From: Stramonita haemastoma | Lineage: Eukaryota; Mollusca; Gastropoda; Neogastropoda; Muricidae | Direction of reading: 5' to 3' | Assembly (NCBI GenBank): GCA_030674155.1 | Contig: CM060325.1 | Coordinates: forward strand, 25,265,335 to 25,329,334 | DNA: 64,000 nt | Shown: positions 47,029 to 58,991 of the stretch, in pieces | Position numbering within the stretch: the stretch's first letter is position 1 | Layout: every line of letters begins with the position of its first letter | Notes under the pieces: generated by a model | The model's input: only the letters and a program-made list of their open reading frames with translations | Told to the model about the DNA's origin: nothing | Database searches by the model: none | Position numbers and translations under genes: made by a program

Positions 47029-49875
47029 TTAGTCTCCTGCATCCAACCTTGGTTTTTTGTAGGCCAGGTTCGTGTGGTACCGTTCAAAGCATTCCCCCAG
47101 ACACAGACCCTTGTCACATTCCCGGCATTCGTACCTGGTCTCCTTCCGGACTTCGTACCCCTTCCCTGTGGCTTTCCTCTTGGAGCAGACAACACAGATT
47201 CGTGTGGGGAACTCCTTGGCTGTGGCAGGTACTTTTGCCAGGAAGTGTTTTTCTTGCAGTCTGGCTGGAGGATCTGTGATTTGGCGCTTGAATTGTTTGC
47301 GCGCTGGTGGTTCTGCCATCATCTGCCTGATCAGGTCCATGGTGAATTGCAACTGGGTGGTCTTGGTGCCGGGGTTGTTGATCCGGTAGACCAGGAAGGC
47401 TTGCACTTTGGCCAGATGAAGCAGATGAAAGCAGGCCCTTTTCCACCACTTCCAGGTCTTGCGGTTGAAGGAGTAGTACTGAAGGTGTTGATCAAACTGA
47501 TCAACACCATTCATGTTCTGGTTGTAGCTGTGTACTACTCCTGGAACCATGATGGGCTCGTTGGTGGTCAGATTTTTTTTCCCACTGTCCACTCATCTGC
47601 CAGTACTGCATGTGGATAGCAGGGTCACCATCTTCTTGTCGTTGTATTTCAACACATGCAGACTGGCATCTGAGTCGTCTTCGTCGTCGTCATTGGAAGG
47701 TATTTTACGCTTCATTTCCGCAGTCTGGCCCTTCTGGAGAGGCGTTTCTGCCAGCTGTGTAGGCAAACCCCGCCTGTCCTTCCTGATGGTGCCAGTTGCT
47801 GTGGTTCCTTTCCGCCGAAGATCCGTGAACAGATCCACGGAGGAAAAGAAGCTGTCCATGTAGATCGTGTGCCCCTTCCCATGAAAGCCCTCAGACAGGC
47901 GCTTCACCAAATTGGGGCCGTGGTCTTTCTCCCGCTGCTCCCCTTTTTTGCCAGAGTAGATCTCCAGCTTGCTGACATATGAGGAGTCACTTCCACAACA
48001 CAGGTACATTTTTATCCCATACCTGATGGGCTTGCTGGGGATGAACTGGCGAAAGCCAACTCGGCCCCGCCACGGCATCATGGATTCATCGATGGCCAGG
48101 TCCTGCTTCGGACTGTACACAGCTGCAGCAAACTTTTCTTGCAGCTTGGTCACAAGAGGCTGGATCTTGAAGAGCTTGTTATGGGCAGGATCCTCACGAG
48201 GCAAATTCTTTGTGTTGTCGTTCAGATGGAAAGCCATGAGAATGGCCTCGAAGCGGTTCCTGCTCATGCTCTTCCTGAAGATGGGGGTTTCTATGAGGGG
48301 ATCTGTAGACCAGTAACTATTGATGTCTGGTTTCTGGACAATCCCCATAAAAAAGAGCAGCCCCAGAAACACCTTCAGCTCCCCTGTAGTGACCTCTGTC
48401 CAGTCCGCAAGCAGGTTGTGGGGTTTGATGGCCGGTCCAAGGGCGGTCTTGTACTGCTGGGCGTACAGGTTGGTCTGGTCCACCATCTGCGTCAGCATCT
48501 CGTCATCGATGAAGAGCTGGAGGTACTCCCAAGCTGAGGCATCGGGCTGAATGTCCACCTTTATGCCTGGGCTGCCTGAAACAAATATTTTTATGTTAGA
48601 TTTTGAGCAAAGCTGAATAAAAAAAAAATATATATAGACTATATGTGGACAGTGAAATCAAGATCTGAAATAAAAATGTATTCACACAATCATATAAAAC
48701 TCCCACAGCACAATAAACCTGTGTGCAAACAAAATTTGATTTTATTTTTGGTACAGTGTGTGTAAAACACACACACAAACACACACCTAAATATGGTTTT
48801 GTACACAGAATGTATAGCAGCCGTACTATGCCTCTGTCAGGCTCAATGACTATTTTTGACTTTTATGCCTGTCAGGCTGGCTGACTGTCTCTTTCTGTGT
48901 GTGTGTGTTCTCTGTGTCTGTGTCTGTGCATGTGTTTCAACAAATATATCTGTTTATATATTTTGTATTTATAATTGTGCAACATGAACTTGGAATTAAA
49001 AAAAAGAGAAAAAAAAATCCCCTCTATGATGTTACTCATTTGCATCTGCACTCCAGTATAAACTAATAAAATCCCTGCTGAAATAAAAAAAAAAAAAAGA
49101 AAGAAAAATAGCTGTGAAAAGCATGATTGTTGACAATTCATGTTCAGAAAACCGATTTTGAATGCCACGCCCACCTCACACACTGTGTTTGTGTGTGTGT
49201 GTGTACATGTGTGTGTGTTTCAACATATCTATGTTTTGTTTTTATAATTGTGCACTTGAACTTGGAATAAAAAGATATAAAATCCCCTCTATGAAGCTAC
49301 TCATTTGCATCTGCACTCCAGTACAGACTCATAAAATCCCTGCTGAAATAATAAAAAAAGAAAAAGGTGTGAAAAGCATAATTGTTGACACCAGTTCATG
49401 TAGAGAAAAAAAAAATTCAAATGCCACGCCCACCTCACACACTCTTTCATATGCATGCACTTGCACAACACAAGAGCAACAAATAACAAAATAAAAACAA
49501 TGCAAGACTTACCTGTAAACCTTGGGATATGTGGCTGGTCGTCAGTGCCCTCTTCTGTCCACAAAACATCGGTCTGGTGCCTCTCTTGCTGGCGTGCACC
49601 CCTCTTCTGGTTGTTGACGAAATTCGAGGTGCACCCCCCCTCCTTCCTCCTCGAAAACTTCGACCGGTTGCAGTCGAGGTTGATGGTTGTGGTTCGGCAA
49701 CTATCTCTTCAGCTTCTTCTTCGATCTCCTGTTCATTTACAATCGAAGTTTCATCTTCATCACTTGGATGAAACTCGTCATCGCTTTCTTCAGCAGCATC
49801 GTCGGAATCGCTGTCAGAGTCCAAAAACAGTTCGTAGTCGCGATACTTCGCTGGCATTGCTCGTCGCTTCGACAT
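47029..49875 (-). pseudogene. piggyBac transposase (PB4), two exons
   Basis: Exon 1 runs 49875-49513: start MSKRRAMPAKYRDYELF, then an acidic region, then TEEGTDDQPHIPRFTG reached after one frame break between about 49565 and 49630. It ends at a strong GTAAGT donor. The intron is 49512-48576, ending GTTTCAG. Exon 2 runs 48575-47029 with a join FTG|SPGIKVDIQPDAS. The core has DLAIDESMMPWRGR, IYMDSFFSS and MNGVDQFDQH. The C-terminal domain reads CVVCSKRKATG ... CRECDKGLCLGECF. Only one in-frame stop (TGA, 47593-47595) interrupts exon 2. The intron holds a 272-bp tandem duplication (about 48930-49445). Confidence 0.9.
48930..49445. repeat. 272-bp tandem duplication in the PB4 intron
   Basis: The blocks at 48986 and 49258 both start GAACTTGGAAT and share 'catttgcatctgcactccagta' and 'aatgccacgcccacctcacaca'. 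Confidence 0.85.
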
Positions 49876-50417
49876 CTTGTTTGGCGGTCCTACAACGTTC
49901 TACCGACGTTTGAATAGCCTACAGGCCTACTAGAGTTAGTTCCCTTGATTGTAGCGCCATCTATAGGCCTGTAGGAATAATAACTCTCACGAGAGAAGTG
50001 CCGAAACGAAAGTACCCATAGAAAACGAGACTGTCTCGTTCCTGGTCTACAGGAACGTTAAGACGAAAACGAGACTGTCTCGTTTCTGGTAGGAAATGTG
50101 TTAAGGAGCGCCAGTACTCCTCAGAGGGAAGGTTGTTTTTAAACTGTGTTTTCAAGTTCATTTTTTGGGCCACAAGGCCAACTTTCGTCAGGAACTGTCT
50201 TTTCGTCAGTGGAAAGCCTGACTTGGCTGCGTCAATGACTTTGCCCACCATCTGGTCCTCCACTTCTGGCGGAATGCTGGGTGTTCTTCCCGCCTTTTTG
50301 CCCAGTTTGGAGCGCCCGGCAACATGATCTTTCAGGGTTGTTTTGGGCACACCACACTGCTTGGGTGATGCCGCTCCGTAGGAGAGGCCACGGCTGGTGA
50401 TGGCCTCCACAGCTTGC

Positions 50418-50516
50418 ACACTTTTAATACGAGTTTTAATATGTGACGAGGCGATAGCCCTGATATGGCCTATGTGGTCGGCGGGGCTCAAAGCACCACT
50501 ATTGGATTGGATTGGA
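50418..50516 (+). mobile_element. R1 short retroelement inside the Pogo2 transposase
   Basis: About 99 bp from 'acacttttaatacgag' to the ATTGG tail, flanked by TTGC (50414-50417 and 50517-50520). Removing it and one TTGC restores ETLQQAVEAITSRG in the transposase N-terminus. Confidence 0.8.
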
Positions 50517-50671
50517 TTGCTGGAGGGTCTCCTGGGTGTAGCGGTTGTAGGTACCTTTGTTTCTCCCAGGCATGTTGAAATCTTCCAGCTGAAAAATATA
50601 TACCAAAGGTAAGTAGGTAATTTAATGAACATGTGCATGGACACCAACACCATTCTCCCTCCCCCCTCGAC

Positions 50672-50673
50672 CC

Positions 50674-50704
<31 letters not shown>

Positions 50705-50715
50705 ACACTCACATG
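50672..50715. repeat. Poly-C run and (CA)n
   Basis: About 20 C followed by CA repeats in the 5' flank of Pogo2. Confidence 0.95.
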
Positions 50716-50774
50716 CGCACACACACAGGAAAGACGTCACCAGCTCCACGGCGTACGGGGCCTTCTTTCGGTTG

Positions 50775-50836
50775 AGTTGGTTTTATACCTTGTTTTAAAC
50801 TGTACATAAGTCGCACACTTTTAATACGAGTTTTAA
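50775..50836 (+). repeat. R1 copy, left part (split by PB5)
   Basis: Reads 'ggttgagttggttttatacc ... cgcacacttttaatacgagttttaa' and ends at the TTAA (50833-50836) that borders PB5. The continuation is at 54058. Confidence 0.85.
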
Positions 50837-53800
50837 CCCTTACACTGGCCCACTTCCACACTATACTTAGTACAGCCACCGGTCAATTAACAGACAGAAA
50901 AACACAGAAAAACGGTCATTTTTTTAATGCTGTCTTATTTCTCTTTCCATGCATATTTGAACAATACATATTGAATAAAAGTTGTTCAGAATTGAACAAA
51001 GAACAATACAAACACATTTTTAGGGGGTTAGTAAAACATAATAGTTCACATACCTGGATGAAATGTAGAAAAACAGGTTTTTTTTCCCAGCGCAAGGTCC
51101 AGGTAAGAATAACACACTCCACAGTCACCCAAAACAGGATATTTAGTCACCACAAGATGCTAAAGTCTCATTGATGTTGACTCTCCACCACATATTGGGC
51201 TACAGGGTTTAATACACAGGTAAAATGTCCGTCCTGCTTCCGCACAAAAAAACTCCCTTTTTTTTTGGTAAAGATATATGAAGAAAAAATAACTGGTTGC
51301 CTCAGATACACACAAGAAAAATGAACTAGATTATAGCACAACACTTTCCAAAGAAACACTCCATGTATATGTTGTACAGGTGAGCCTCTGTAATTAGTTG
51401 TCACCTGCACCATGATTCACCTAAGGCTAATCTTCTGCTGCACGCTCCCTCAGGACTCTTAGATAGTCAACCTTGGTGTTGTAGACTTCAAAACAAACAG
51501 GAACACACAGAGTAACCTGGCACTGCTCACACTGATAGCTGGACTGTTTCCTTTTGAAGCCCTCCATGTTTTTTCGAGCTGGATTGCAGGCAACACAATC
51601 CCGTACCGGATGCTTCCGTTTGGCACCGACTTTGGCCACATTGAAGCTTGGTCGGTGTGTCCCAATCAGTCGTCTGGGTGGGTTGGCTGCCTTCCTTCCT
51701 CTTGCTGCAGGCTGTGGGGCATCAGGGGCAGAGGCAATCAGCTGATGAAGAAGCTGCCTCCTGAACTCATGGTGGGAAAGCTTCACAGGTGCAAACTTCC
51801 GGTGCAGATGGTAGGCATTGCACATTGCCACCGTGAACAAATAAAAAAAAAAAAGCTTCCTCCACCACTTGTTGGTCTTCCTCAAAAAGGAATAGTTTTT
51901 CAACATCTGGTCTGAGGTGTCTACACCCCCCATGCATTGTATGTAGTTGACAATGCACAGGGGTTTCCAGATGGAGTCTCCGTTGTCATCCCTTTTGTCC
52001 AGCTTCATCTCCTGCGGTGGGTGAATGGTGGACAGCATGTTGACATCCCGTTTGTCATGGTACTTCACCGCAAGGAGATGATCGTTGTGCTGGAAGATAC
52101 TCTGCCCTTGTGTCAGCTGGATGTTGTCACCTCGTCGCCTCTGCTTTTTGAAGGCCTCAGGCATGCCGTGTCTGGTTGTACGGACTGTACCACAGGCATA
52201 GGTGTTGAAGAGGTACAGCTGGGTGAAGAGCTCTGGACTGGTGTAGTAATTGTCCATGTAGATCCTATGGCCTTTGTCTAGCAGACCTCCAAAAGCCAGG
52301 ACACCCAGCACAACCTGAGATGTGGTACTCAGGTACTCGGGCCCTCTTCAAGATCAAGTGCCTCGGTCACATCTGTAGATGGCGTGGACCCTTGGTATAT
52401 GTCCATAGAGAGGACATACCCGCTTTTTGCCTCACAGGCCTCATACAGCTTGATACCAAACTTGTCTGGTTTTGCTGGGTTGTACACTTGGAAGCGCAGT
52501 CTCCCTTTCCATGGGCAAGTCGCTTCATCGAAGCTGATGTCCTGCTCTGGAGTGTACACCTCAGCAAATCGCAGACGAAGATGGGTAAAGAATGGCCGGA
52601 TTTTGTAAAGCTGGTCAGAACCATTACTTAGGGTGTTGTCCACCAGATGAAAATGGCTGAGGATTGCCTGAAACCTCACCAGAGACATATTCTTGGAGAA
52701 GAAGGGAGTGGAGGTGGCTTCATCCTGTCTCCAGTACTCCTCAATGGTGGCTTTGAGGACCAGGCCCATCAAGATGACCAAGGAGAAGAAGACCCGCATC
52801 TCTGCTGCTGTGACATCTGACCAGCGATGCAGCCTGAAAAAAATAAAAATGATCTATACTGTTTTCACACACACACACACACACCACACACACACACACA
52901 CTACATACACACACACTAAAGTGTTTCAGTTGAGACTATAAACTGAATCCCTGTGTGTGAAAGTATGCAGAACATAAAATACACATACACAAAATAAAGT
53001 ATACACAAAATGTCACAAACATTCAAAATAAACACAACACATAATGCACACACTCATAATAACAAATATGCCATGCATTCATAAACACTCCAACAAGTTC
53101 ACAAACAATTCATCTGGCTGATGACTGCAGTCAAGTTTGTGTGCTGTTTCTTCTGTAGATATATATCTACAATCTAACAAACAAAAACTCTTCCCATCTC
53201 CAACTCTGAAAAAACAACACAACAGAGCACAAAAAACATAATATAGTGGCTCATCACACAGACAAACATACAAACACACACACAAACACACACACTTTTT
53301 ACTTGAATATTTGTAACACTTACCATGAATAAAAACTGCTAATTATGAACACAATCTACATGAAAATAAAACTCGTGTGCTTACCGTGAGTGCGGTTTCA
53401 ACGCTCCTGCATCGATCTTTCGTTGAGCGAACAGGTTCGTTTGCTCAGCCAGCCTGTCGATCACCCCATCATCAATAAATAGTTGGAAAAAGTCTAGGGG
53501 CTGAGGATTTACTGGAAAGTCTTCAACATTGAGCGCATTTGGACGCTGAAATGGCATGTTGACAACAGCACCTCCATCTCCCTCACTACAGCCAGATCGA
53601 GCGTTGCCATCAAAGTCATTGTTGTTTGGAGCCTGATCTAAATCCCTCAGATCCCCAGTCAGCATCAACTCCCCCAGATAGTCATCTTCTTCTGGATTTA
53701 CTTCATCGAAGTTTGCATTTCCCAACAAAATGTCGAAGTATTCAGCAAACAAGTTGTGTTAGCGTGGCGTGTTTCGATGCGCTGCCATCTTGCCGAGTTT

Positions 53801-54057
53801 GAAATCGGTGTGCCGGGTATATTTAGTGGTCACGTACTCTAAAACTTCTTCCAAGTACACAAAAACAGGTTGCCGGGCCTCTCTCATGAATATGCTAATG
53901 AGATACAGTGGAACAAAGAGGTTTCCCATCCAAGAACGGTAACTGTAAACGGTCAAAGTGACCTAAACCCCCCCCCCCCCCAACGACTATAGTCGCGACT
54001 GCCAGTCAATGGCATACGAAAGATGCGCGACTATTGTCGTGACAACCAGCGTAAGGG
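50837..54057 (-). mobile_element. piggyBac element PB5, complete, inserted in an R1 copy
   Basis: A 3,221-bp element between TTAA at 50833-50836 and 54058-54061. Ends are CCCTTACACTGG (left) and, reversed, CCCTTACGCTGG (right). Joining the flanks gives 'gagttttaaaatgtgacgag', the exact continuous R1 sequence. Confidence 0.93.
51427..53752 (-). pseudogene. piggyBac transposase (PB5), two exons, one frameshift
   Basis: Exon 1 runs 53752-53385: an acidic N-terminus from MFAEYFDILLGNANFDEV to GALKPHSR, with a GTAAGC donor. The intron is 53384-52834, ending TTTTTTCAG. Exon 2 runs 52833-51427 and starts LHRWSDVTAAEM. The core has DISFDEATCPWKGR, IYMDNYYTS and MGGVDTSDQM. The C-terminal domain has CVACNPARK ... 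CEQCQVTLCVPVCF. A single base loss near 52320-52330 (in the EGPEYLS region) is the only break seen. This is a nearly intact gene. Confidence 0.9.
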
Positions 54058-54132
54058 TTAAAATGTGACGAGGCGATAGCCCTGGTATGGCCTATGTGGT
54101 CGGCGGGGCTATAAGCACCATCGTTGGATTGG
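54058..54132 (+). repeat. R1 copy, right part (split by PB5)
   Basis: Continues the R1 copy of 50775-50836 after the TTAA, through 'ggcgatagccctggtatggcc' to a decayed ATTGG tail. Confidence 0.85.
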
Positions 54133-54133
54133 G

Positions 54134-54480
54134 TTGGAGTCTGCAAGCAATGACTTTCTTGCTTCTAGCAGTTATCCTGATGCTGGAACAGGAGCAGTGG
54201 GTTCATTCCTGCCTGACCTTTACAGAGCTTTTCGCTGCATGAGTAACAACATGGTTCTTCTTTTTGATCATAGCTTCCAGTACAGTTTTGCCTGTCATCT
54301 CATTCAGAATTTTCTTGCCAAATAGCTTTGGCAGAATCAGCATTCACCTCAGGTGATGCAGATCTCCCGTTTGCTATGTTCAGCAAAATGGTGTCCACAG
54401 TAAGTGGGTTTCTTTCTAGCAGGTAGGTCATAAGCAGCTTTGTGTGTTTGTGGTCATGGTTTTGTCTTTTACAGGAGCCA
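54134..54480 (-). pseudogene. Unidentified conserved-looking fragment
   Basis: Minus strand from 54480 reads KRQNHDHKHTKLLMTYLLERNPL, then TILLNIANGRSASPEVNADSA and KAIW. After one frame break near 54305 it continues with LNEMTGKTVLEAMIKKKNHVV and SSVKVRQE. A TTTTACAG acceptor-like site on the plus strand is coincidental. It looks like a decayed protein of mobile-element origin, but I cannot name the family. Confidence 0.35.
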
Positions 54481-54580
54481 TATCCAACATCTGAAGACGT
54501 CATGTCAGAAAGCCCTGAACCTCCTGCGGGTGATCGCCCATACTGACTGGGGAGCGGACAGGAGAACACTGCTGTAGGTC

Positions 54581-54869
54581 TACAGCCCCGATATGGCCTA
54601 TGTGGTTGGCGGGGCTTTAAGCAACATAATTGGATTGGATTGGCTTCGACAGAGTCTGATTCCTTCATGTTTCTTTTCCATTTTATGATTTGTTTTTTGT
54701 ACATGGCAGAAATACCTGGTCACCTCGGCAGAGCTGCCTTACCTAGGAAGAGGCTGTATATAGTCGCACAGTTTTAATTTGAGTTTTAAAATATGACGAG
54801 GTGACAGCCCTGATATGGCCTGTGTGGTCGGCGGGGCTCTAAGCAACATCATTGGATTGGATTGGATTG
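54581..54869 (+). repeat. Two R1 copies with spacer
   Basis: A 5'-truncated copy at 54581-54643 and a fuller copy at 54753-54869, both ending in ATTGG repeats. Different 5' start points with a constant 3' tail are what target-primed retroposition leaves. Confidence 0.85.
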
Positions 54870-55646
54870 CTCAGCTCAGTACATGTCAGTGTTGTCAGCA
54901 AAGCAGATGAAGAGATTTTACCTGTTAGATTGGAATGTCTATTTTGACCTGAGTGGGTTTGTCCTGAAAACTTTATTTTGGCAAATATAATGGCCATTTT
55001 TATTACTTTCAATCTAACACTAGGCCTGTTAAGGCAATGTGAGGCAGTAAATTTTAACTTTTGAAATAAATAAAATAAGGTTGTTTAATTGATACAAACA
55101 AATAGCACTAAGTGCCCTGAAAGTAAAAATGTCATCAAAACTTTTTTTTTTTGGCCGTTACCATGGAAACGGGAAAAACAGCAGCCATTTTGGATTTTTT
55201 ATAAATGATTTTATACAGACACTATGCATCCCACATCATTGATATTTGGCACAAATGTATAGTGTGTATGTCTTTACAGTTATATAGAAAGTTTTTTTGA
55301 ATTATGATTTTTGATTTTTTATGATTTTTTTTTTTTACCGACCTCAAGTTATACCCGATATTACACAATAAATCTCATAAAAAGAAAAATTAAAGGATAT
55401 ATCTTAAAAATCTCTCTATTTGTCTGTAACCTATACACCAATGCACAAGTGTGCCAAATTTCAAGAGATTCTGATAGACAGGTTCTGAGAAAAAGTTATC
55501 ATCACATCCCAGACAGTGCAAAAAGAGAAAACGGCAAAAAAAGAGACGGAAAGTGAACAAACATAGTAAGATTCATAATTTTTACTCACAGTTTTGGTTG
55601 ACAGCTTCAGACCCCCCATCCAACCCCCAACAACACAATCACACTG

Positions 55647-56855
55647 TCAGAACTGTCCTGCAGCATATGCAGGGCCCCCTTCCAGCTGCATCAGCTCCTC
55701 CTGTCTCTTCAGTCTGGCAGCACGAACAGTATCCCGCCTCTTGGTCGCCTTGTCCTTGTGGTACTTGAGACTGTTCCTCTCTCTCTTCTGCTGTCTTTTT
55801 GACCCCAGTCTCTTCATGTGAGCTCCTCTGCTGAATCCAAAGAAGCTGGCAGTGTCCTGAGTAGCAGCTGGGCCATAGTTAAACTCACTGATGGCTGTCA
55901 GGACTGCAAATTGCACCCGTCGTCGTGAGGCAAACTTGTCCTTGGCACAGCGAGACCAGATGAGGCTGTGCAAGCACTCATTGGAATTCTGAGTCTTGCC
56001 AGCTACACATCTACTCAGAAGCTGAGTCTCTGTCAACTTCTCATAGACTGGCCACAGGTGTTGGTGCAGCTTGTCATGGTTGAGGGGGGTGTGGACCAGT
56101 GTCTTGTGGGGCCCAGGCAGGGAATGTTGAGCAAGGGCAGCCTGGTAGAAGCACCACGAGTCAACCCCACAGGGCACAGTTCATGGCGGGGCTTGCTGTC
56201 TGTAGAGTAGCAGTGATAAAGGGAAGCCATCACATTTTTTTTCATGTCTTCTACACTGCTACTCTTGCGAATAGCCCGACCGTAATGAATGGTCAGTTTG
56301 CAAATCGCATTCTGCGTGAGCTGACCATGGCCGCGACCTCCCAGGGTGATACCTTTCTTCCTGCAGTCGGTCACCAGGTTGCGCAGAGCTGATCCCAGTC
56401 GCTTGCTGACATGGTTGATGCACTCCTCCTTTTCAATCTGGACTGCATCACCATAGGGCTTGATGGATGTCAGCTCATTGAAGGTCTTGGCATCCCCATC
56501 TGACAGCAGAACAGTGTAGCGGAGTTTGTAGCGTTCCACTGACCGCCACCAGAGCACACGGGCTGCCTCCACCTCCATCATGCCAGAGGACCCTGCATAT
56601 ACCAAATTTGACAGAAAATAAATTGCCTGTAATACAATCTGTGTGTGTGTGTGTGTGTAATCTATGTGCATGTGTGTGTGTGTGTGTAATCTGTGTGCAT
56701 TGTGTGTGTGTGTGTGTGTGTGTGTTCAAGCACAAAATCCATTTTATGTTTGTGTGACCTACAAGTGCAAGAGTAAATTGGTTCAGTGTATGTATGACAC
56801 ATTTCATAATATACACAGGTATACAGAAAGACTGAGACAGAGCTGTGTATGTATG

Positions 56856-56915
<60 letters not shown>

Positions 56916-58388
56916 GTTATATATATTATATTATTTATATATATATTATGACACACATTCATGCAAGAGTGAAAACATACAGTACACACACACTCTCTCT
57001 CTAAATCAAAAAACATATTTTCACTGGAAATCACATGCCAAGAAAAGAAATAATCATAAAATATTGGCTGTAGACTCCATAAAAAAACTTATTTTTCCAG
57101 CCTTTTTCAGTTTCAAATTTTGCAATATCATTCATCAATATTCTCATTTTTCAGCTTATTTCAAAGTCAAATTTTGCTTTGTCTTCCATGAACACACTGA
57201 CTTTTCTTCTTGTAATTCTGAACATTCTTTCAGCTTCATATTGTGGAAGTTATGTAAATCACACCTACACTGATAAAGTTGGAAACATATTTTATCTGTA
57301 ATGACACACATAGGATTGTAACAATCTTGTACATAACAAAAACAAAGAAGCACAAAACTTTCTCATGATAATATGTGTAGCTTACCAGTAAAATTCTTGT
57401 CGCATTTGGAGAGATGCTCGACTGCCCAAGCTGCAAACTCCAGTGGCTTCTCAGCGAGGATTTTCCGGCCAGTTGATTCACATACTTGGCAGTATGTGCA
57501 CATCACATGAACATCAAGACACATTCCTGTCAGGAGGTCCACGACACATCCTATGCCTATGTGTGATGAGTGTCCCCTTGTCAGCCATGTCCCATCAAAA
57601 CTTACACTGATGTTCAGCACATCATCATCATTCAGGGTGATGCCAGCATGACGCGCATGAACCTGCCTAACATATTTTGCTGTTTTTGCAAATAGTTGGT
57701 CTTCAAACTCACTGAGTTTAGAATACAACTGGTCTGCTTTTTTATGGAAAGTTTTGTGGTGCAGTCCTGGCAGATTCAGCATTTCATTAAAATTGTTGAA
57801 TGATGTAGCTCCAAGACCACATACTAGTGCTGAAAAGACAGCTTGTCTGTTTATTTTGTAGTCTTTCAGCCCCTCCCCTTTCTCAGCTAAAAATCCCTCT
57901 GTCCCCTCCACAGCTTCATCACAAACTGAACAAAACACATATCCATGGGTGGCTAACCCACATGGCTTCTTTTTGTCAGTTTTGAAAGATAAACTACTCT
58001 TTGTTTTGCACCTAGGACAACACAGATTTTTCACTACTTTGTCAATGCAACTAAAGTCCACTATACCTCTCTCTGCATCACTTGATGTTGATGTACTGGC
58101 AGTATCAGTCTCAGTTTGCGATTTTACAACCTCATAAGACTCTATTTTGAACTGAGAACGAGTTTTGTTCCCTAAAACAGAATCTCGAGTACCAGAAGTA
58201 GCCGGCGTTGTTGAAGATGAATCAGCACTGGTTGAAGGCAGTGAAACTGGGCTCGATTCAGCATCTATTCTCGCTAATTCAGCCCTATCTTGTGTTTTTT
58301 TGCATAGCCTTGCATAGGCAAGGTGCTTTCTCTGCTTTGATTTAGTTTTAGGACTTGCTCGAACCGATGATTTCTTCACAGGACCCAT
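55647..58388 (-). CDS. Kolobok/Mutator-like transposase, two exons (K-C), best preserved
   Basis: Exon 1 runs 58388-57386, 334 uninterrupted codons from MGPVKKSSVR. It has a Ser/Thr-rich N-terminus, a zinc ribbon C124-x2-C127 ... C153-x2-C156, and catalytic Asp265 in SVSFDGTW. It ends at ACTG|GTAAGC. The intron is 57385-56593, ending TATATGCAG. Exon 2 runs 56592-55647: GSSGMMEVEAA, LLSDGDAKTFN (second Asp), LTQNAICKLT, NSNECLHSLIW (Glu) and a terminal GGPAYAAGQF. A single base loss in a G-run near 56170 breaks the frame at the LCP(x)G region. Full length would be about 650 residues. The product would cut and paste DNA at TTAA. It is the reference copy for the K-A, K-B and K-D genes. Confidence 0.9.
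56640..56945. repeat. (GT)n and (TA)n microsatellites in the K-C intron
   Basis: GT blocks lie between 56640 and 56726, and a TA tract at about 56858-56945. Confidence 0.95.
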
Positions 58389-58430
58389 ATTTTCAAATAC
58401 TTGCAGCTATGTCGAGACCGTCAGCCAGCT

Positions 58431-58940
58431 GGTATTTCCGGTTGCACATGCGCTGTCGGTTTGGCTAGCAGACGACGATTTTAGCATTCTTCTTTGGTTT
58501 AGGCAGCCAACACCAACCGAGTGGCGATATTGCTGCATTGATGGATGGATTTAGGCCTGGTCTGGAAATCGTCCAGGGATGACACGGTAGCTGTTTAAGC
58601 CGGCAGTCTGTTCCACTCTAAAATAATTCATGGGAAGAAACTCGTCTGCCTGTGACTAGTGTATGCGCTGTTCGTGAAGGAACATCATAGCACAGTCACG
58701 ACAGTGGATGGGTCAGCCGGGTGCTGTGCCTCTGTGATGCGTTCGCGGTAGGTCACGGTAGGCCTATATTTTCGTTGTAAAGGTTGGGGCTTGAAGCAAT
58801 TATGTAAACAGGAATACACTCTGATCTCGTTTAGTTAGTGTATTTTGAGTAAAAAATATAGGTTTGTGCAAAACACACACACACACACACACACAAATAA
58901 AATAAAACTGTCAGAGTCTCACATGTCTAATGACTGACTT

Positions 58941-58991
<51 letters not shown>

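Larger units (their letters stand above)
46506..50100 (-). mobile_element. piggyBac element PB4, complete, inserted in Pogo2
   Basis: A 3,595-bp element between TTAA at 46502-46505 and 50101-50104. Ends are CCCTATTCCTACCA (left) and, reversed, CACATTTCCTACCA (right), matching 11 of 14. Deleting the element plus one TTAA joins YWRS to LKRRHPEL in frame in the Pogo2 transposase. Confidence 0.93.
45054..50573 (-). pseudogene. pogo/Tigger-family transposase (Pogo2), split
   Basis: The start codon at 50573 opens MPGRNKGTYNRYTQETLQ. R1 then interrupts, and the frame resumes QAVEAITSRGLSYGAA and GVPKTTLKDHVAG (helix-turn-helix) to SEEYWRS at 50105. PB4 intervenes, and the frame resumes at 46501 as LKRRHPELTIRSPE. 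The core has NADETGIQF, LLIMDSHGSHE and LQPLDRVVF, three aspartates with the last two 36 positions apart (DD35D). A Thr/Ser/Ala repeat linker (36-bp units) and a basic C-terminus end it at 45054. A Lys/Glu-rich tail continues in another frame to about 44959. Apart from the two insertions, the coding sequence upstream of 45054 is intact, so the insertions are probably younger than the decay of other copies. Confidence 0.88.
44959..50600 (-). mobile_element. pogo/Tigger-type transposon Pogo2, interrupted twice
   Basis: The transposase frame of this second pogo element is split by R1 (50418-50516) and by the complete piggyBac PB4 (46506-50100). Terminal repeats of Pogo2 were not identified, so its outer limits are only those of the coding region. 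Confidence 0.8.
55033..58430 (-). mobile_element. Kolobok-like DNA transposon K-C
   Basis: The left end reads GGCAATGTGAGGCAGTAAAT just inside a TTAA (55029-55032), 18 of 20 identical to the K-B left end. The right end could not be found between 58390 and 59985, so the element may be truncated beyond its start codon or its end may be mutated. Confidence 0.75.
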
